Origin: Bradyrhizobium sp. sBnM-33
Lineage (GTDB): Bacteria > Pseudomonadota > Alphaproteobacteria > Rhizobiales > Xanthobacteraceae
Assembly (NCBI RefSeq): GCF_032917945.1
Contig: NZ_CP136624.1
Coordinates: 4,526,001-4,590,000 of the forward strand
Direction: 5' to 3'
Length of the DNA stretch: 64,000 bases
The notes below the pieces were generated by a model, which did no database searches, had not been told where the DNA came from, and was given only the letters and a program-made list of their open reading frames with translations. Made by a program: the position numbers and the translations under genes. Below, in pieces: positions 33,454-42,594 of this stretch (positions are counted from its first letter, which is position 1; each line of letters opens with the position of its first letter).

Positions 33454-34968
33454 ATGAACGGATCGGACCGCAGCGGAAAAAGCAAAAACATCTCCACTGG
33501 CATTGATGGCTTCGACGGAATTCTGGACGGCGGCTATGCCTCGAACCGGGTACATTTGGTCGAGGGCCAGCCCGGAACCGGCAAGACAACACTCGCCCTG
33601 CAGTTCCTGATGCAGGGTGCCGCTGCGGGAGAGCGCTGTCTGTACATCACGCTTTCCGAAAGCAAGGACGAACTGGAACAGGTTGCCGAGACGCATGGAT
33701 GGGATCTTGGCGGCGTCGACATCTTCGAGTTGGTTCCGGCCGAACTCAGTCTGGATCCTCAGCAGCGCCAGACCGTGGTTTACGCGTCCGATCTCGAACT
33801 CGGCGAAACCACGAGGATGACCTTCGATGAAGTGAAGCGCGTCGCACCTTCGCGCGTGGTTTTCGATAGCCTTTCGGAAATCCGTCTGCTCGCTCAAAAC
33901 CCGCTGCGCTACAGACGGCAGGTTATCGGCCTCAAGCACTTCTTCGCGCAGCAGCGCTGTACCACGCTGTTTCTCGACGATCTGACCGAAGAAGCCGACG
34001 ACCAGAACCTGCACAGCCTTGTTCACGGTGTTGTCCGTCTCGAGCACTATGCGCTGCAATACGGCGCCGAGCGGCGCAGGCTGCGCATTTTCAAAATGCG
34101 CGGCCGGAGTTTTCGCGGCGGCTACCATGATTTCCTGATCCGCAAAGGTGGCATTGCGCTGTTCCCGAGGCTGGTCGCAGCCGAGCACGCAGACGGCACC
34201 AAAATCACCGAGCCGATCCTCTCAGGAATCCCCGAGCTCGATCAGTTGCTGGGAGGCGGGCTCGACCGCGGCACCAATACGCTGCTGATCGGACCCTCCG
34301 GCTCCGGAAAATCATCACTGGCGATGCAGTTCGTGACGGCCGCGCTTGATCGCGGCGAGCGAGCGCTGTTCGTGACCTTTGACGAAACCAAGAGCATCTT
34401 GCACAAGCGCGCCTCCGGAATGGGATGGCACCTGGAGGCCCCGATCGCATCCGGCCACTTGATTCTGGAGCAGGTGGATCCGGCTGAACTGTCTCCGGGT
34501 GAACTGACCGGCATGGTGCGCCGCCGCGTCGAGGTCGATGACGTTCGCATCGTGGTGCTGGACAGCCTAAGCGGCTATCAGAATGCAATTCCTGCCGAAC
34601 AGTTCATGCTCCTGCTGATGCATGAGATGCTGACCTACTTGAATCACCGCGGGGTGGTGACGATTCTCACGCTGGCTCAGCACGGGCTTGTCGGTCCGAT
34701 GCAATCCAGCGTCGACCTGACTTATCTCAGCGATACCGTCCTTCTGCTGCGCTTCTTTGAAGCGGCCGGAAAGATCAGGCGTGCCATTTCCGTGCTGAAG
34801 AAGCGGACCGGCCGCCACGAAGACGAGATCCGGGAGTATCGGCTCGATAACCACGGCATCAGGGTCGGTCCTCCGCTGTCGGAATTCCAGGGCGTTCTAT
34901 CCGGCACGCCAACCTATACCGGTCAACATGGGGTGCTGCTCGGAGCCGCCGCGAATGGCAGCGCCTGA
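33454..34968 (+). CDS. KaiC-like double RecA-domain ATPase
   Basis: A 504-residue protein with two tandem KaiC domains. Walker A loops are GQPGTGKTT (about 37-45) and GPSGSGKSS (about 280-288); Walker B strands are RVVFDSLSE and RIVVLDSLSG. In cyanobacterial KaiC the second domain carries a Ser-Thr phosphorylation pair before T-D-T; here the matching stretch is DLTYLSDT, so the pair reads Thr-Tyr (423-424) by eye alignment. No KaiA or KaiB gene is near. The last 14 bases overlap a histidine kinase gene, so it probably acts in signalling rather than as a full clock. Confidence 0.9.
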   Translation: MNGSDRSGKSKNISTGIDGFDGILDGGYASNRVHLVEGQPGTGKTTLALQFLMQGAAAGERCLYITLSESKDELEQVAETHGWDLGGVDIFELVPAELSLDPQQRQTVVYASDLELGETTRMTFDEVKRVAPSRVVFDSLSEIRLLAQNPLRYRRQVIGLKHFFAQQRCTTLFLDDLTEEADDQNLHSLVHGVVRLEHYALQYGAERRRLRIFKMRGRSFRGGYHDFLIRKGGIALFPRLVAAEHADGTKITEPILSGIPELDQLLGGGLDRGTNTLLIGPSGSGKSSLAMQFVTAALDRGERALFVTFDETKSILHKRASGMGWHLEAPIASGHLILEQVDPAELSPGELTGMVRRRVEVDDVRIVVLDSLSGYQNAIPAEQFMLLLMHEMLTYLNHRGVVTILTLAQHGLVGPMQSSVDLTYLSDTVLLLRFFEAAGKIRRAISVLKKRTGRHEDEIREYRLDNHGIRVGPPLSEFQGVLSGTPTYTGQHGVLLGAAANGSA

Positions 34969-36262
34969 CGCCTTTCAGACCGGGCCCGCGCTTGTGCTGG
35001 CGCCGGTCGGCAGAGATGCCGCGGTGATTTGTTCGATGCTGCAGGCTGACGGCACCGCCTCATTGGAGCGGCGCAGCTTGGCCGAACTGGTGGCCGATCT
35101 TGATGGGGCCTCTTCTGCTGTGATCGCCGAGGAGGCGTTGATCCATGAAGATCGCAATGAGTTCGCGCGATGGATTGCCAACCAGCCGCCGTGGTCCGAT
35201 TTTCCATTCATCCTTCTCACCCTCAGGGCGGCTCGAAGCCCCGATCCCGGCTTGATTGAGTTGCTCGGAAACGTCACGGTGCTTGAACGGCCGCTCGCGG
35301 CGACATCGCTCCGGAGCGCCGTCAAGGCCGCCGTGCGCGCTCGCGCGCGGCAACGCCAGACGGCAAGCTATATGGACCAGTTGACTAACCTGACCGACAC
35401 GCTCGAGCGGCGGGTCGAGGAGCGTACCCGGGAATTGGCTGACGCCAATCAGCGATTGACGGCCGAAATGGCGGAACGCGAGCGGACCGAGCTTGCGCTG
35501 CGGCACGCCCAGAAGATGGAGGCGGTCGGCCAGCTCACCGGCGGCATCGCCCACGACTTCAACAATCTTCTGACGACGATCACGGGTAACCTACAACTGC
35601 TTGGCCGATCGGTAGAGGAGCAGCGCCAGCAACGCTATGTGCGGAATGCGATGCATGGCGCCGAGCGAGGTGCGAAGCTCGTCAAGCAACTCCTGGCGTT
35701 CTCGCGCAAGCAGCATCTTTCTCCGGAACCGGTGGACATCAACGAGCTTGCGGGCGTGGTTGGCGAGCTCTTGTCGCGAACGATCGGAACCGGCATCCGC
35801 ATTGAGATCGCAACGGAAGAGGAGCTGTGGCCGGCGCTGGTCGATGCGACCCAGCTCGAACTGATGCTGCTCAATCTGGCCTTCAACGCACGCGACGCGA
35901 TGCCGCAAGGCGGCACCATCACCATTGAGATGGCCAGATTGGACCGGGTCGAGGATCACCTGAGCGGCGAGTTGCAACCCGGCCAATATGTTTGCGTTTC
36001 GGTGAAGGACACCGGCACCGGCATGAGCCCGGAAGTTCTGGCCCGGGCGTTCGATCCGTTCTTCACGACCAAGGCGCCCGGAAAAGGCACCGGGCTTGGC
36101 TTGTCGCAGGCTTACGGCTTTGCGCGCCAATCGGGTGGCACGATCAAGATCGAAAGCGAGCTCGGCCGTGGCACTGTCGTCCGAATCTTCCTGCCTCGCG
36201 CAACCGGCACCGCGGCCGGGGAGGGCATCGGCAAGGCGCCGACGGCCGCCATGGAGGGTTGA
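34955..36262 (+). CDS. Sensor histidine kinase with N-terminal receiver-like domain
   Basis: A 435-residue soluble kinase. Residues 1-130 look like a degenerate receiver domain ([40 protein letters not shown]) followed by a coiled coil ([20 protein letters not shown]). The phospho-acceptor motif [10 protein letters not shown] has His about residue 200, and the ATPase part shows [17 protein letters not shown] and [11 protein letters not shown]. No membrane segment, so it senses through partners, most likely the overlapping KaiC-like ATPase. No response regulator gene is adjacent. ATG 34955 is chosen for its position in the overlap; 34928 is also in frame. Confidence 0.9.
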   Translation: MAAPDAFQTGPALVLAPVGRDAAVICSMLQADGTASLERRSLAELVADLDGASSAVIAEEALIHEDRNEFARWIANQPPWSDFPFILLTLRAARSPDPGLIELLGNVTVLERPLAATSLRSAVKAAVRARARQRQTASYMDQLTNLTDTLERRVEERTRELADANQRLTAEMAERERTELALRHAQKMEAVGQLTGGIAHDFNNLLTTITGNLQLLGRSVEEQRQQRYVRNAMHGAERGAKLVKQLLAFSRKQHLSPEPVDINELAGVVGELLSRTIGTGIRIEIATEEELWPALVDATQLELMLLNLAFNARDAMPQGGTITIEMARLDRVEDHLSGELQPGQYVCVSVKDTGTGMSPEVLARAFDPFFTTKAPGKGTGLGLSQAYGFARQSGGTIKIESELGRGTVVRIFLPRATGTAAGEGIGKAPTAAMEG

Positions 36263-36296
36263 TCATGGCGGCCGTACGGCGAGGGTAGCGCCAGGC

Positions 36297-37424
36297 TTAA
36301 TTGTCCTTGCGCGCAGCCAACGGAGTTTCAGAGCCGTGCCCGTTGGCCGCTGCCGAAAGTGCGGCCATGGCCGAGAGTTCGAGTTGCGTCGCGGTGTGCT
36401 TGCGCAGCATCTTCTGATAGATCTTGACGTAGTCCGCGGCCATCCGCGCAGCAGAGAAGCGCTCCTCGAAGCGGGCGCGGATCGCCTTGCGGTCCAGCGC
36501 CAGCAACTCCGGAACCGCGCGCACCGCCTCGTCGACGTCGGAGACGATCCGGCCAGTCAGCCCATCCTCCACGATTTCCGGGACCGATCCGCAACGGAAT
36601 GCGAGCACCGGCGTACCGCATGCCATCGCTTCGATCATGACCAGCCCGAAGGGTTCGGGCCAGTCGATCGGGAACAGCAGCCCGGCGGCCTGACCGAGGA
36701 ATTCGCCTTTGGCATTGTCATTGATCTCGCCGATGAACTCGACCCCGCCGCCGTCGAGCATCGGTGCAATGACGTCGCGGAAATACGCGTCGTCCGCCTT
36801 GTCGACTTTGGCCGCCATCTTGAGCGGAAGACCCGCCGCGCGGGCAATTGCGATGGCGCGGTCAGGCCGTTTCTCGGGCGAGATGCGGCCGAGGAAAGCT
36901 AAATAATCGCCGTGCCGGTCGAGGTTGGGCGTGTGCAGGCCGACCGGCAGCCCGTGATAGACGGTGCCGACGAAGTTTACGCCCGGGAGCGGCGCCCGCT
37001 GGGCGTTCGATATCGAGACCAGCGGCATGTCGGAGAAGCGCCGGTAGAACGGCATGTGGTCGGCGAGGTCCTGCCTGCCGTGAAGGGTCGTCAGTGTCCG
37101 GCCGCGCTCGGACCGGAACAGCGGGAAATGCATATAATCGACGTGAAAATGCAGAATATCGAACTCCTCGGCGCGCTCGCGCACCTTGTCGAGCATGACC
37201 ATGTGGTGGGGCAGGGCATCGCGGACGTCGGGATCGAGGCGCAGAGCGCGGGGCGTGCAGGGAACGAGCTCGACCGATGTGATGGAGTCCTCGCTCGCAA
37301 ACAGCGTCACCTGATGCCCCTGCCGGACCAGCTCCTCGGTCAGGTAGGCAACGACCCGCTCGGTCCCGCCATAGAGCCGCGGCGGCACGCTCTCGAACAG
37401 CGGGGCAATTTGCGCAATCCTCAT
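36297..37424 (-). CDS. Glycosyltransferase family 4 protein
   Basis: A 375-residue GT-B fold glycosyltransferase. It begins MRIAQIAPLFESVPPRLYGG with the acceptor-side glycine-rich loop, continues with HFHVDYMHFPLF, and has the donor-binding half with FLGRISPEKRPDRAI and the E-x7-E motif PEPFGLVMIEAMACGTPVLA. Substrate is unknown; sucrose-synthase-like or capsule-related roles are possible. It is convergent with the histidine kinase gene (34 bases between stops). Confidence 0.92.
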   Translation of the reverse strand: MRIAQIAPLFESVPPRLYGGTERVVAYLTEELVRQGHQVTLFASEDSITSVELVPCTPRALRLDPDVRDALPHHMVMLDKVRERAEEFDILHFHVDYMHFPLFRSERGRTLTTLHGRQDLADHMPFYRRFSDMPLVSISNAQRAPLPGVNFVGTVYHGLPVGLHTPNLDRHGDYLAFLGRISPEKRPDRAIAIARAAGLPLKMAAKVDKADDAYFRDVIAPMLDGGGVEFIGEINDNAKGEFLGQAAGLLFPIDWPEPFGLVMIEAMACGTPVLAFRCGSVPEIVEDGLTGRIVSDVDEAVRAVPELLALDRKAIRARFEERFSAARMAADYVKIYQKMLRKHTATQLELSAMAALSAAANGHGSETPLAARKDN

Positions 37425-37991
37425 TTTATCTCTCCGTTCGTGTAGTACAGGCCGGTCTTGCCACCGGAGGGCCCGCGGCTGACCGCCTTATTGTTGATCA
37501 CGTATTGCCTGCGCTGCCGCACATGGCCGGCAGCGCGAGCCTATGAACTTGCAAGGGCCCGACTGGTTCCTGCGATGCTGTCGGGAGAAGGGGCGGTCGA
37601 CGCTCCCCGTGTTCACGTGGCGCCGGGTCGCGCGGATCGCCGGCAACGAGGCGATAGCCGGTCAGCCCGGCCGGCGTTTGCGCTCGGACGAACCGCGCTG
37701 CTCCATCGTTTAAAATTTAGTCAAGATGTCGCTGCTATCGTGCCGCGTCGCAGGGCCCCCGCGGGTGCGGAGCGAACACGCGCTGATTGCGAGCGCGGTG
37801 CGTTAACGGCAATTTGGTGCATTTCTTGGGGCGAAATACGCGCTTGCTAACCATGCCTCACGGAACGCCTGGACTCGCCACAAAATCAATCCGATTGAGA
37901 CACAATGTCGGCGAGTAGGGTTGAAACGGTGCCCGCGCGGCATCACACGCTCAATTTATTTTGCAGAACATGGGCTCACAGGGGGACTGTA
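37425..37991. other. Divergent regulatory interval
   Basis: No convincing gene; the 130-codon plus-strand frame at 37458-37850 lacks ribosome site and protein-like features. A weak EcfG-like pair on the minus strand (GGAAC 37570-37566, GTT near 37549-37547) might serve the glycosyltransferase gene. Confidence 0.35.
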
Positions 37992-40364
37992 ATGGGAGCT
38001 ATCGGCTTCACTCATTGGCGAATGGATCAATTGTCCTGGGCTTCGGCCCGCGACGCCATCCGCCGGCTCAACATCACCCCTCGGCGCAATGCGGCAGCGG
38101 CGCTGGTGCTGGCTGCGATGGCCGGCTCGATGATGAGCGATCGGGCGCACGCGGCGCCTCCCGGCAGCAACGAAATCCGGATTGGCAATACCGCTCCCTA
38201 CACCGGTCCGGCTTCCGCCTACGGTGTCATCGCCAAGGTCATCTCGGCCTATCTTGACAAGGTCAACGCCGAGGGTGGCATCAATGGCCGCAAGGTCAAT
38301 ATGATCACCTATGACGACGCCTATGACCCCAACAAGACCATGGAGATGACCCGCAAGCTTGTCGAGGACGACCAGGTTCTCTTCACCTTGGCGACCATCG
38401 GTACGAACACCAACGCGGCGATCCAGCCCTATCTGAACTCAAAGAAAGTCCCGCAGCTTTTTGCCTTGTCGGGCGCAGCAGCCTGGGACCAGCCGCGCGA
38501 ATTTCCCTGGACCATGGGTTTCCTGCCGACCTACACGGCTGAAGCGCAAATATTTGCGCAGTATATCCTGGAGAACCATCCCCGCAGCCGGATCGCTGTC
38601 CTCTATCAGGAGGATGGCATGGGCAAGGAATACCTGAAGGGCCTGAAGGACGGCCTGGGTGGCAAGGTCGCGATCGTGGCCGAGGCTCCCTACAAGGTCA
38701 CCGACACCAATATCGATGCGCAGATGGCCAAACTGAAGGCGTCCAATGCCGACGTTTTCATTGAGTTCACCACGCCGAAATTCGCCATCATGGCGATCCG
38801 GCGAAGCGCCGAACTCGGCTGGCGGCCTGCACATTTCGTCGCCTCGATCGCCAATTCGTATTCGGCCGTGATTCAGCCGGCGGGCCCGCAAAATGCGGAA
38901 GGCCTGCTCTCGGCGGCATACAGGCTGGAGGGCGAAGACGCGGCGGCGGCCGGTGACGTTGCGTTCCGCGAATGGAGCGCCTTCATGCAGCGCTATGTCC
39001 CGAGCGTGAGCAAGACCAACGGCCAGGCCGTCCTTGGCTATCTGGTCAGCAGGACCCTGGTCGAGGTGCTGAAGAACTGCGGCGACGATCTCTCGCGCGA
39101 AAACATCATGAAGCAGGCTCGCGCGATCAAGGGTATCCAGCTTCCCATGATGGTGCAGGGCATCCTGATCAACACCAGCCCGTCCGATCATGCGCCGATC
39201 GAGCAGATGCGGATGATGCGCTTTACCAATGGCCAGTGGCAGCACTTCGGCCCGGTGCGAAGCGGCATCGATCCGGGCGCCGTCTCTGATTCCTTCAAGA
39301 CGATCTTCAAGTACGGCACCGCCACCAAGCGCGATCTGGCCAACCAGCTCAACGCCAATACCGTGAGCCTGATGACGGGTTCGTTCGGCTCCACCTATGC
39401 CCAGGTGGGCGCCGATCTTGCCTCCGTGCTCGACAACGGCACGGCGCTGCGGATCCTGCCGGTCATGGGCCGCGGATCGGTGCAGGCGGTGGCGGACATT
39501 CTGCTGCTGCGGGGCGTCGACGCCGGCATCGTGCGCAAGGACACGCTCGCCTATCTCGACCGCAAGGACTTCGCCAAGGACATCCGCAACCAGTTCGTCT
39601 ATGTGGCCAAGATGTTCAACGAGGAGATGCACGTCCTCGCGCCGAAGACGATCACCAGCATGCGGGAGCTCGACGGCAAGACCGTGGTGGTCGATTTGCC
39701 CGACAGCTCGACCTTCGTGACGGCGATCAACGTGTTCGAGCGGCTCGGGATCAGGCCGCATCTGATCTACCAGGAGCCGCGACTGGCGGTGGACATGCTG
39801 CGCAAGGGTGAGGTCGACGCGATCGTCGCGATCGAAGGCAAGCCGTTGCAATGGCTGAACCAGGTCAACGATCGCAACCTGCATCTGGTCCCGGTCGATT
39901 ACGCCAAGACGCTGCAGGAGGAATATCTGCCTTCCAAGCTTTCTTCGGCGGACTACCCGGGCCTCGTGCCGGACGGCGGCTACGTCGAGACGGTTGCGGC
40001 AGAGGCGGTGCTGGCGTCGTATAACTGGGCGCCGAACAGCGACCGCTACCGTCGCCTGTCGCTGCTGGTGGATACGATGTTCGACAAGGTCGCGCAGTTG
40101 CAGCGTCCGCCGTTCCATCCGAAGTGGCGGGAAATGGCGCCGCGGGCGACGGTGTCCGGCTGGACCCGCTTCAAGGCGGCGCAGGAATGGCTCGACCGCA
40201 ACATGCCGCCGGCGGCCGCCGTATCGGCAGCATCGGGCGCTGTGCCGGCTCCCGCGCCGGTTGCCGCGCCAGCAGCCGCCGCGTTCTCCCCGCAGGAGCG
40301 CGATCCCCTGTACCGCGAGTTCCTGGAGTGGCGCGCCAGCCGCGCCAAGGCCGGCACCCGGTAG
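37992..40364 (+). CDS. Fused periplasmic binding protein: ABC (branched amino acid type) plus TAXI type
   Basis: A 790-residue exported protein. After a long basic signal region (cleavage near AHAAPPG) comes a Leu/Ile/Val-type ABC substrate-binding domain (about 35-425: IRIGNTAPYTGPASAYGVIA, VNAEGGINGRKVNMITYDDA, LATIGTNTNAAIQPYLNSKK). It is followed by a second binding domain of the TAXI/NMT1 type (about 435-700: LMTGSFGSTYAQVGADLASV, VDAGIVRKDTLAYLDR, LDGKTVVVDLPDSSTFVTAI) and a Pro/Ala-rich tail. GGGGGACTGTA before ATG 37992 sets the start. No permease or ATPase genes adjoin. Such double receptors are unusual. Confidence 0.88.
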   Translation: MGAIGFTHWRMDQLSWASARDAIRRLNITPRRNAAAALVLAAMAGSMMSDRAHAAPPGSNEIRIGNTAPYTGPASAYGVIAKVISAYLDKVNAEGGINGRKVNMITYDDAYDPNKTMEMTRKLVEDDQVLFTLATIGTNTNAAIQPYLNSKKVPQLFALSGAAAWDQPREFPWTMGFLPTYTAEAQIFAQYILENHPRSRIAVLYQEDGMGKEYLKGLKDGLGGKVAIVAEAPYKVTDTNIDAQMAKLKASNADVFIEFTTPKFAIMAIRRSAELGWRPAHFVASIANSYSAVIQPAGPQNAEGLLSAAYRLEGEDAAAAGDVAFREWSAFMQRYVPSVSKTNGQAVLGYLVSRTLVEVLKNCGDDLSRENIMKQARAIKGIQLPMMVQGILINTSPSDHAPIEQMRMMRFTNGQWQHFGPVRSGIDPGAVSDSFKTIFKYGTATKRDLANQLNANTVSLMTGSFGSTYAQVGADLASVLDNGTALRILPVMGRGSVQAVADILLLRGVDAGIVRKDTLAYLDRKDFAKDIRNQFVYVAKMFNEEMHVLAPKTITSMRELDGKTVVVDLPDSSTFVTAINVFERLGIRPHLIYQEPRLAVDMLRKGEVDAIVAIEGKPLQWLNQVNDRNLHLVPVDYAKTLQEEYLPSKLSSADYPGLVPDGGYVETVAAEAVLASYNWAPNSDRYRRLSLLVDTMFDKVAQLQRPPFHPKWREMAPRATVSGWTRFKAAQEWLDRNMPPAAAVSAASGAVPAPAPVAAPAAAAFSPQERDPLYREFLEWRASRAKAGTR

Positions 40365-40384
40365 TCACGGCTTGATGATAGCGC

Positions 40385-40409
40385 GGGCGGCTCCATCCTG
40401 GGGCCGCCC
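40385..40409 (+). terminator. Hairpin after fused binding-protein gene
   Basis: GGGCGGC pairs with GCCGCCC (7 bp), 20 bases past the stop, followed by TTCGCATT. Confidence 0.6.
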
Positions 40410-40457
40410 TTCGCATTGCTGGCGGCGAGGCTTTCGAATCGGGACGTCGCCGCCGAT

Positions 40458-40841
40458 TCACAAAACCCGCTTGATGTCCGTTTTCGCAAAATCGCTGCCG
40501 ACATACAGCAGGCCGCAACGATGCTGTTTCGCGACCTCGTAGGCGAAGCAGTCGCCGAGATTGAGGCCGGCGGGGTGAATGCCTTTTCCCCATTGCACAT
40601 ACGCGCGCGCCACTCTTCGCGCCGAAGCCAGCGAAACCGATATGATATTGAGGCCCAGGCCGTCGATCAGGCTTTCCATCTCCTCGCCGACGTTGCGGCG
40701 GTCCGCCACGATCAACGCCTCCGCGATCGTTGCCGCCGAGATCATTATCTCCTCTTCTGCTTCCAAGGCGGCAATGCAGGCGTCGGCCTCGGATTCGCCG
40801 AGCACGACAGCCATCAACGCGGACGTATCGACTGCGATCAT
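40458..40841 (-). CDS. vapC: VapC-type PIN-domain toxin
   Basis: A 127-residue PIN ribonuclease. The acidic residues are Asp in MIAVDTSALM (residue 5), Glu in AATIAEALIV, and Asp in GLNLGDCFAYEVAK and GSDFAKTD, the set that holds Mg. VapC toxins cleave RNA, often initiator tRNA or rRNA. Its start overlaps the antitoxin stop by four bases (ATGA), a typical toxin-antitoxin arrangement. Confidence 0.88.
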   Translation of the reverse strand: MIAVDTSALMAVVLGESEADACIAALEAEEEIMISAATIAEALIVADRRNVGEEMESLIDGLGLNIISVSLASARRVARAYVQWGKGIHPAGLNLGDCFAYEVAKQHRCGLLYVGSDFAKTDIKRVL

Positions 40842-41095
40842 CCGGGCAGGCCGTCGTCACCGTAGAGAAAATCCTGACTCCTGGCGGCGTCAGGTCCGGT
40901 CGCCGCTTTTGCAGCGCCACTGGCGCGTGCGGCCTCGAGCAGGGCTCGACGCGCTTTCCGGTTCGGCACCGCCGTCACCGGAACCAGCCGGACGACCGCC
41001 TGGCCATGCCGCGTCAGGATGATTTCATCGCCGGCTTCGGCGCGCCGCACCAGTTCGGTCAATTGTCCCTTGGCTTCGGAGACGGGGATGCGCAT
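40838..41095 (-). CDS. vapB: Phd/YefM-type antitoxin (VapB partner)
   Basis: An 85-residue protein starting MRIPVSEAKGQLTELVRRAE, the characteristic N-terminal DNA-binding fold of Phd/YefM/VapB antitoxins (EAGDEIILTRHGQAVVRLVP). The C-terminal half is flexible and ends SQDFLYGDDGLPG, the likely toxin-wrapping tail. The start at 41095 is chosen because the upstream in-frame extension to 41266 has no such fold. It represses its own operon in known systems. Confidence 0.87.
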   Translation of the reverse strand: MRIPVSEAKGQLTELVRRAEAGDEIILTRHGQAVVRLVPVTAVPNRKARRALLEAARASGAAKAATGPDAARSQDFLYGDDGLPG

Positions 41096-41343
41096 GGCGT
41101 GCTCGATATTCGGATCACGGTCACTTAAGGTATAGACCAGTTGATGGTCCAGTTCAATTGTTGCGTGCGTTGAGCGGCTTTCAGGTGTGATCCACCCGCC
41201 GCGGTCGCTGGCGCGCCCGGTCGGCGATGGATACCTACATGCCGTCAACGCAGGGCTCAGCCGCACAAAATAGTGTATCGGCAGGCATCAAAGCGCCGGA
41301 CCCTGGTCTCGCGTCCCAACGCCAAAGATTTCGGAGGAAGTTC

Positions 41344-42570
41344 ATGTCGGCTCTGCCACTTTCGGGCATCAAAATTCTCGACCTGACGCGGGTGCTGGCG
41401 GGCCCGCTGTCGGCGCAGATGCTCGCCGATCTCGGCGCCGAGGTGATCAAGATCGAGCGTCCCGGCGGCGGCGATGATGCGCGCGCCTTCGGCCCGCCTT
41501 ACCTCAGGGATCCCGAGGGCAAGAACAACAATAACAACTCGTTCTATCTCTGCGCCAACCGCAACAAGAAATCCGTCACCGTCAATATCGCGACGGCGGA
41601 AGGGCAGGATATCGTCCGCGAGCTTGCCAAGAGCTGCGACGTGATGATGGAGAATTACAAGGTCGGCGATCTCAAACGCTACCGGCTCGATTACGAATCG
41701 ATCAAGGAGATCAATCCAGGCATCATCTATTGCTCGGTGACCGGCTTCGGCCAGACCGGACCGTACGCGCCGCGCGCGGGTTATGACGCGATCCTGCAGG
41801 CGATGGGCGGCTTGATGAGCGTCACCGGCCATATCGACGGCGAGCCCGGCGCCGGCCCGATGAAGGTCGGCCCCTCCATCGTCGACTACATGACCGGCAT
41901 GAACGCCTCGATCGGCATTCTGGCGGCGCTCTATCACCGCAAGGCCAATGGCGGGGAGGGGCAGCATGTCGACGTCTGCCTGTTCGACACCGTGATCGCC
42001 GCGCTGTCGCATTACGCGCAGATCTTTCTCGTCAACGGCCAGACCCCGCCGCGGCGCGGCACCTGGGGCAATGGCGGCATGCCGGCCGGCGTGTTCCGCT
42101 GCACCGACGGCGAATTGATGCTGGTGGTCGGCAATGACGGCCAGTTCCAGCGCACCTGCGCCGGGCTCGGCGCGCCCGAACTCGCGAGCGATCCGCGCTT
42201 CGTCAAGAACAACGACCGCGTCGTCCACGGCAAGGAGATCATGGCGATCTTTGCCGGGCTGTTTTTGAAGAAGCCCGTTGCCTATTGGCTGGAAGAGCTG
42301 GAGAAGGCCGGCGTTCCCTCGGGTCCGATCAACGATTTCTCGCAGGTGTTTTCCGATCCGCACGTCCAATCGCGCGGCATGCAGGTCAAGGTCAACCATC
42401 CGCTGCAGCCGGACCTGTCGCTGATCCGTAACGCGATCACGTTCTCCGGCACCCCGGTGAAGGACTATCGCGCCCCGCCGCTGCTGGGTGCTGATACTAA
42501 GGACGTGCTGGCGACGATCGGGTATGACGAAGCGAAGGTGGAAGCGCTGAAGGAGAAGAAGATGGTCTAG
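41344..42570 (+). CDS. CaiB/BaiF (class III) CoA-transferase
   Basis: A 408-residue family III CoA-transferase. The start 41344 has CGGAGGAAG upstream; the frame is open upstream but lacks homology. Hallmarks are GIKILDLTRVLAGPLSAQML at the start, ADLGAEVIKIERPGGGD, and the catalytic Asp in YDAILQAMGG (about 148). An unusual poly-Asn run (KNNNNNS) sits near residue 60. It moves CoA between organic acids such as succinate or formate and the substrate acid; the specific acid is unknown. It is convergent with tarD but has no sure pathway link. Confidence 0.9.
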   Translation: MSALPLSGIKILDLTRVLAGPLSAQMLADLGAEVIKIERPGGGDDARAFGPPYLRDPEGKNNNNNSFYLCANRNKKSVTVNIATAEGQDIVRELAKSCDVMMENYKVGDLKRYRLDYESIKEINPGIIYCSVTGFGQTGPYAPRAGYDAILQAMGGLMSVTGHIDGEPGAGPMKVGPSIVDYMTGMNASIGILAALYHRKANGGEGQHVDVCLFDTVIAALSHYAQIFLVNGQTPPRRGTWGNGGMPAGVFRCTDGELMLVVGNDGQFQRTCAGLGAPELASDPRFVKNNDRVVHGKEIMAIFAGLFLKKPVAYWLEELEKAGVPSGPINDFSQVFSDPHVQSRGMQVKVNHPLQPDLSLIRNAITFSGTPVKDYRAPPLLGADTKDVLATIGYDEAKVEALKEKKMV

Positions 42571-42594
42571 ACCTGCCTCAACCGCGGCCCTGGC

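Noticed and set aside
38439..40118. 559-codon minus-strand ORF
   Set aside because: Antisense shadow of the fused binding-protein gene, with His/Arg/Asp-rich composition typical of GC-rich shadows.
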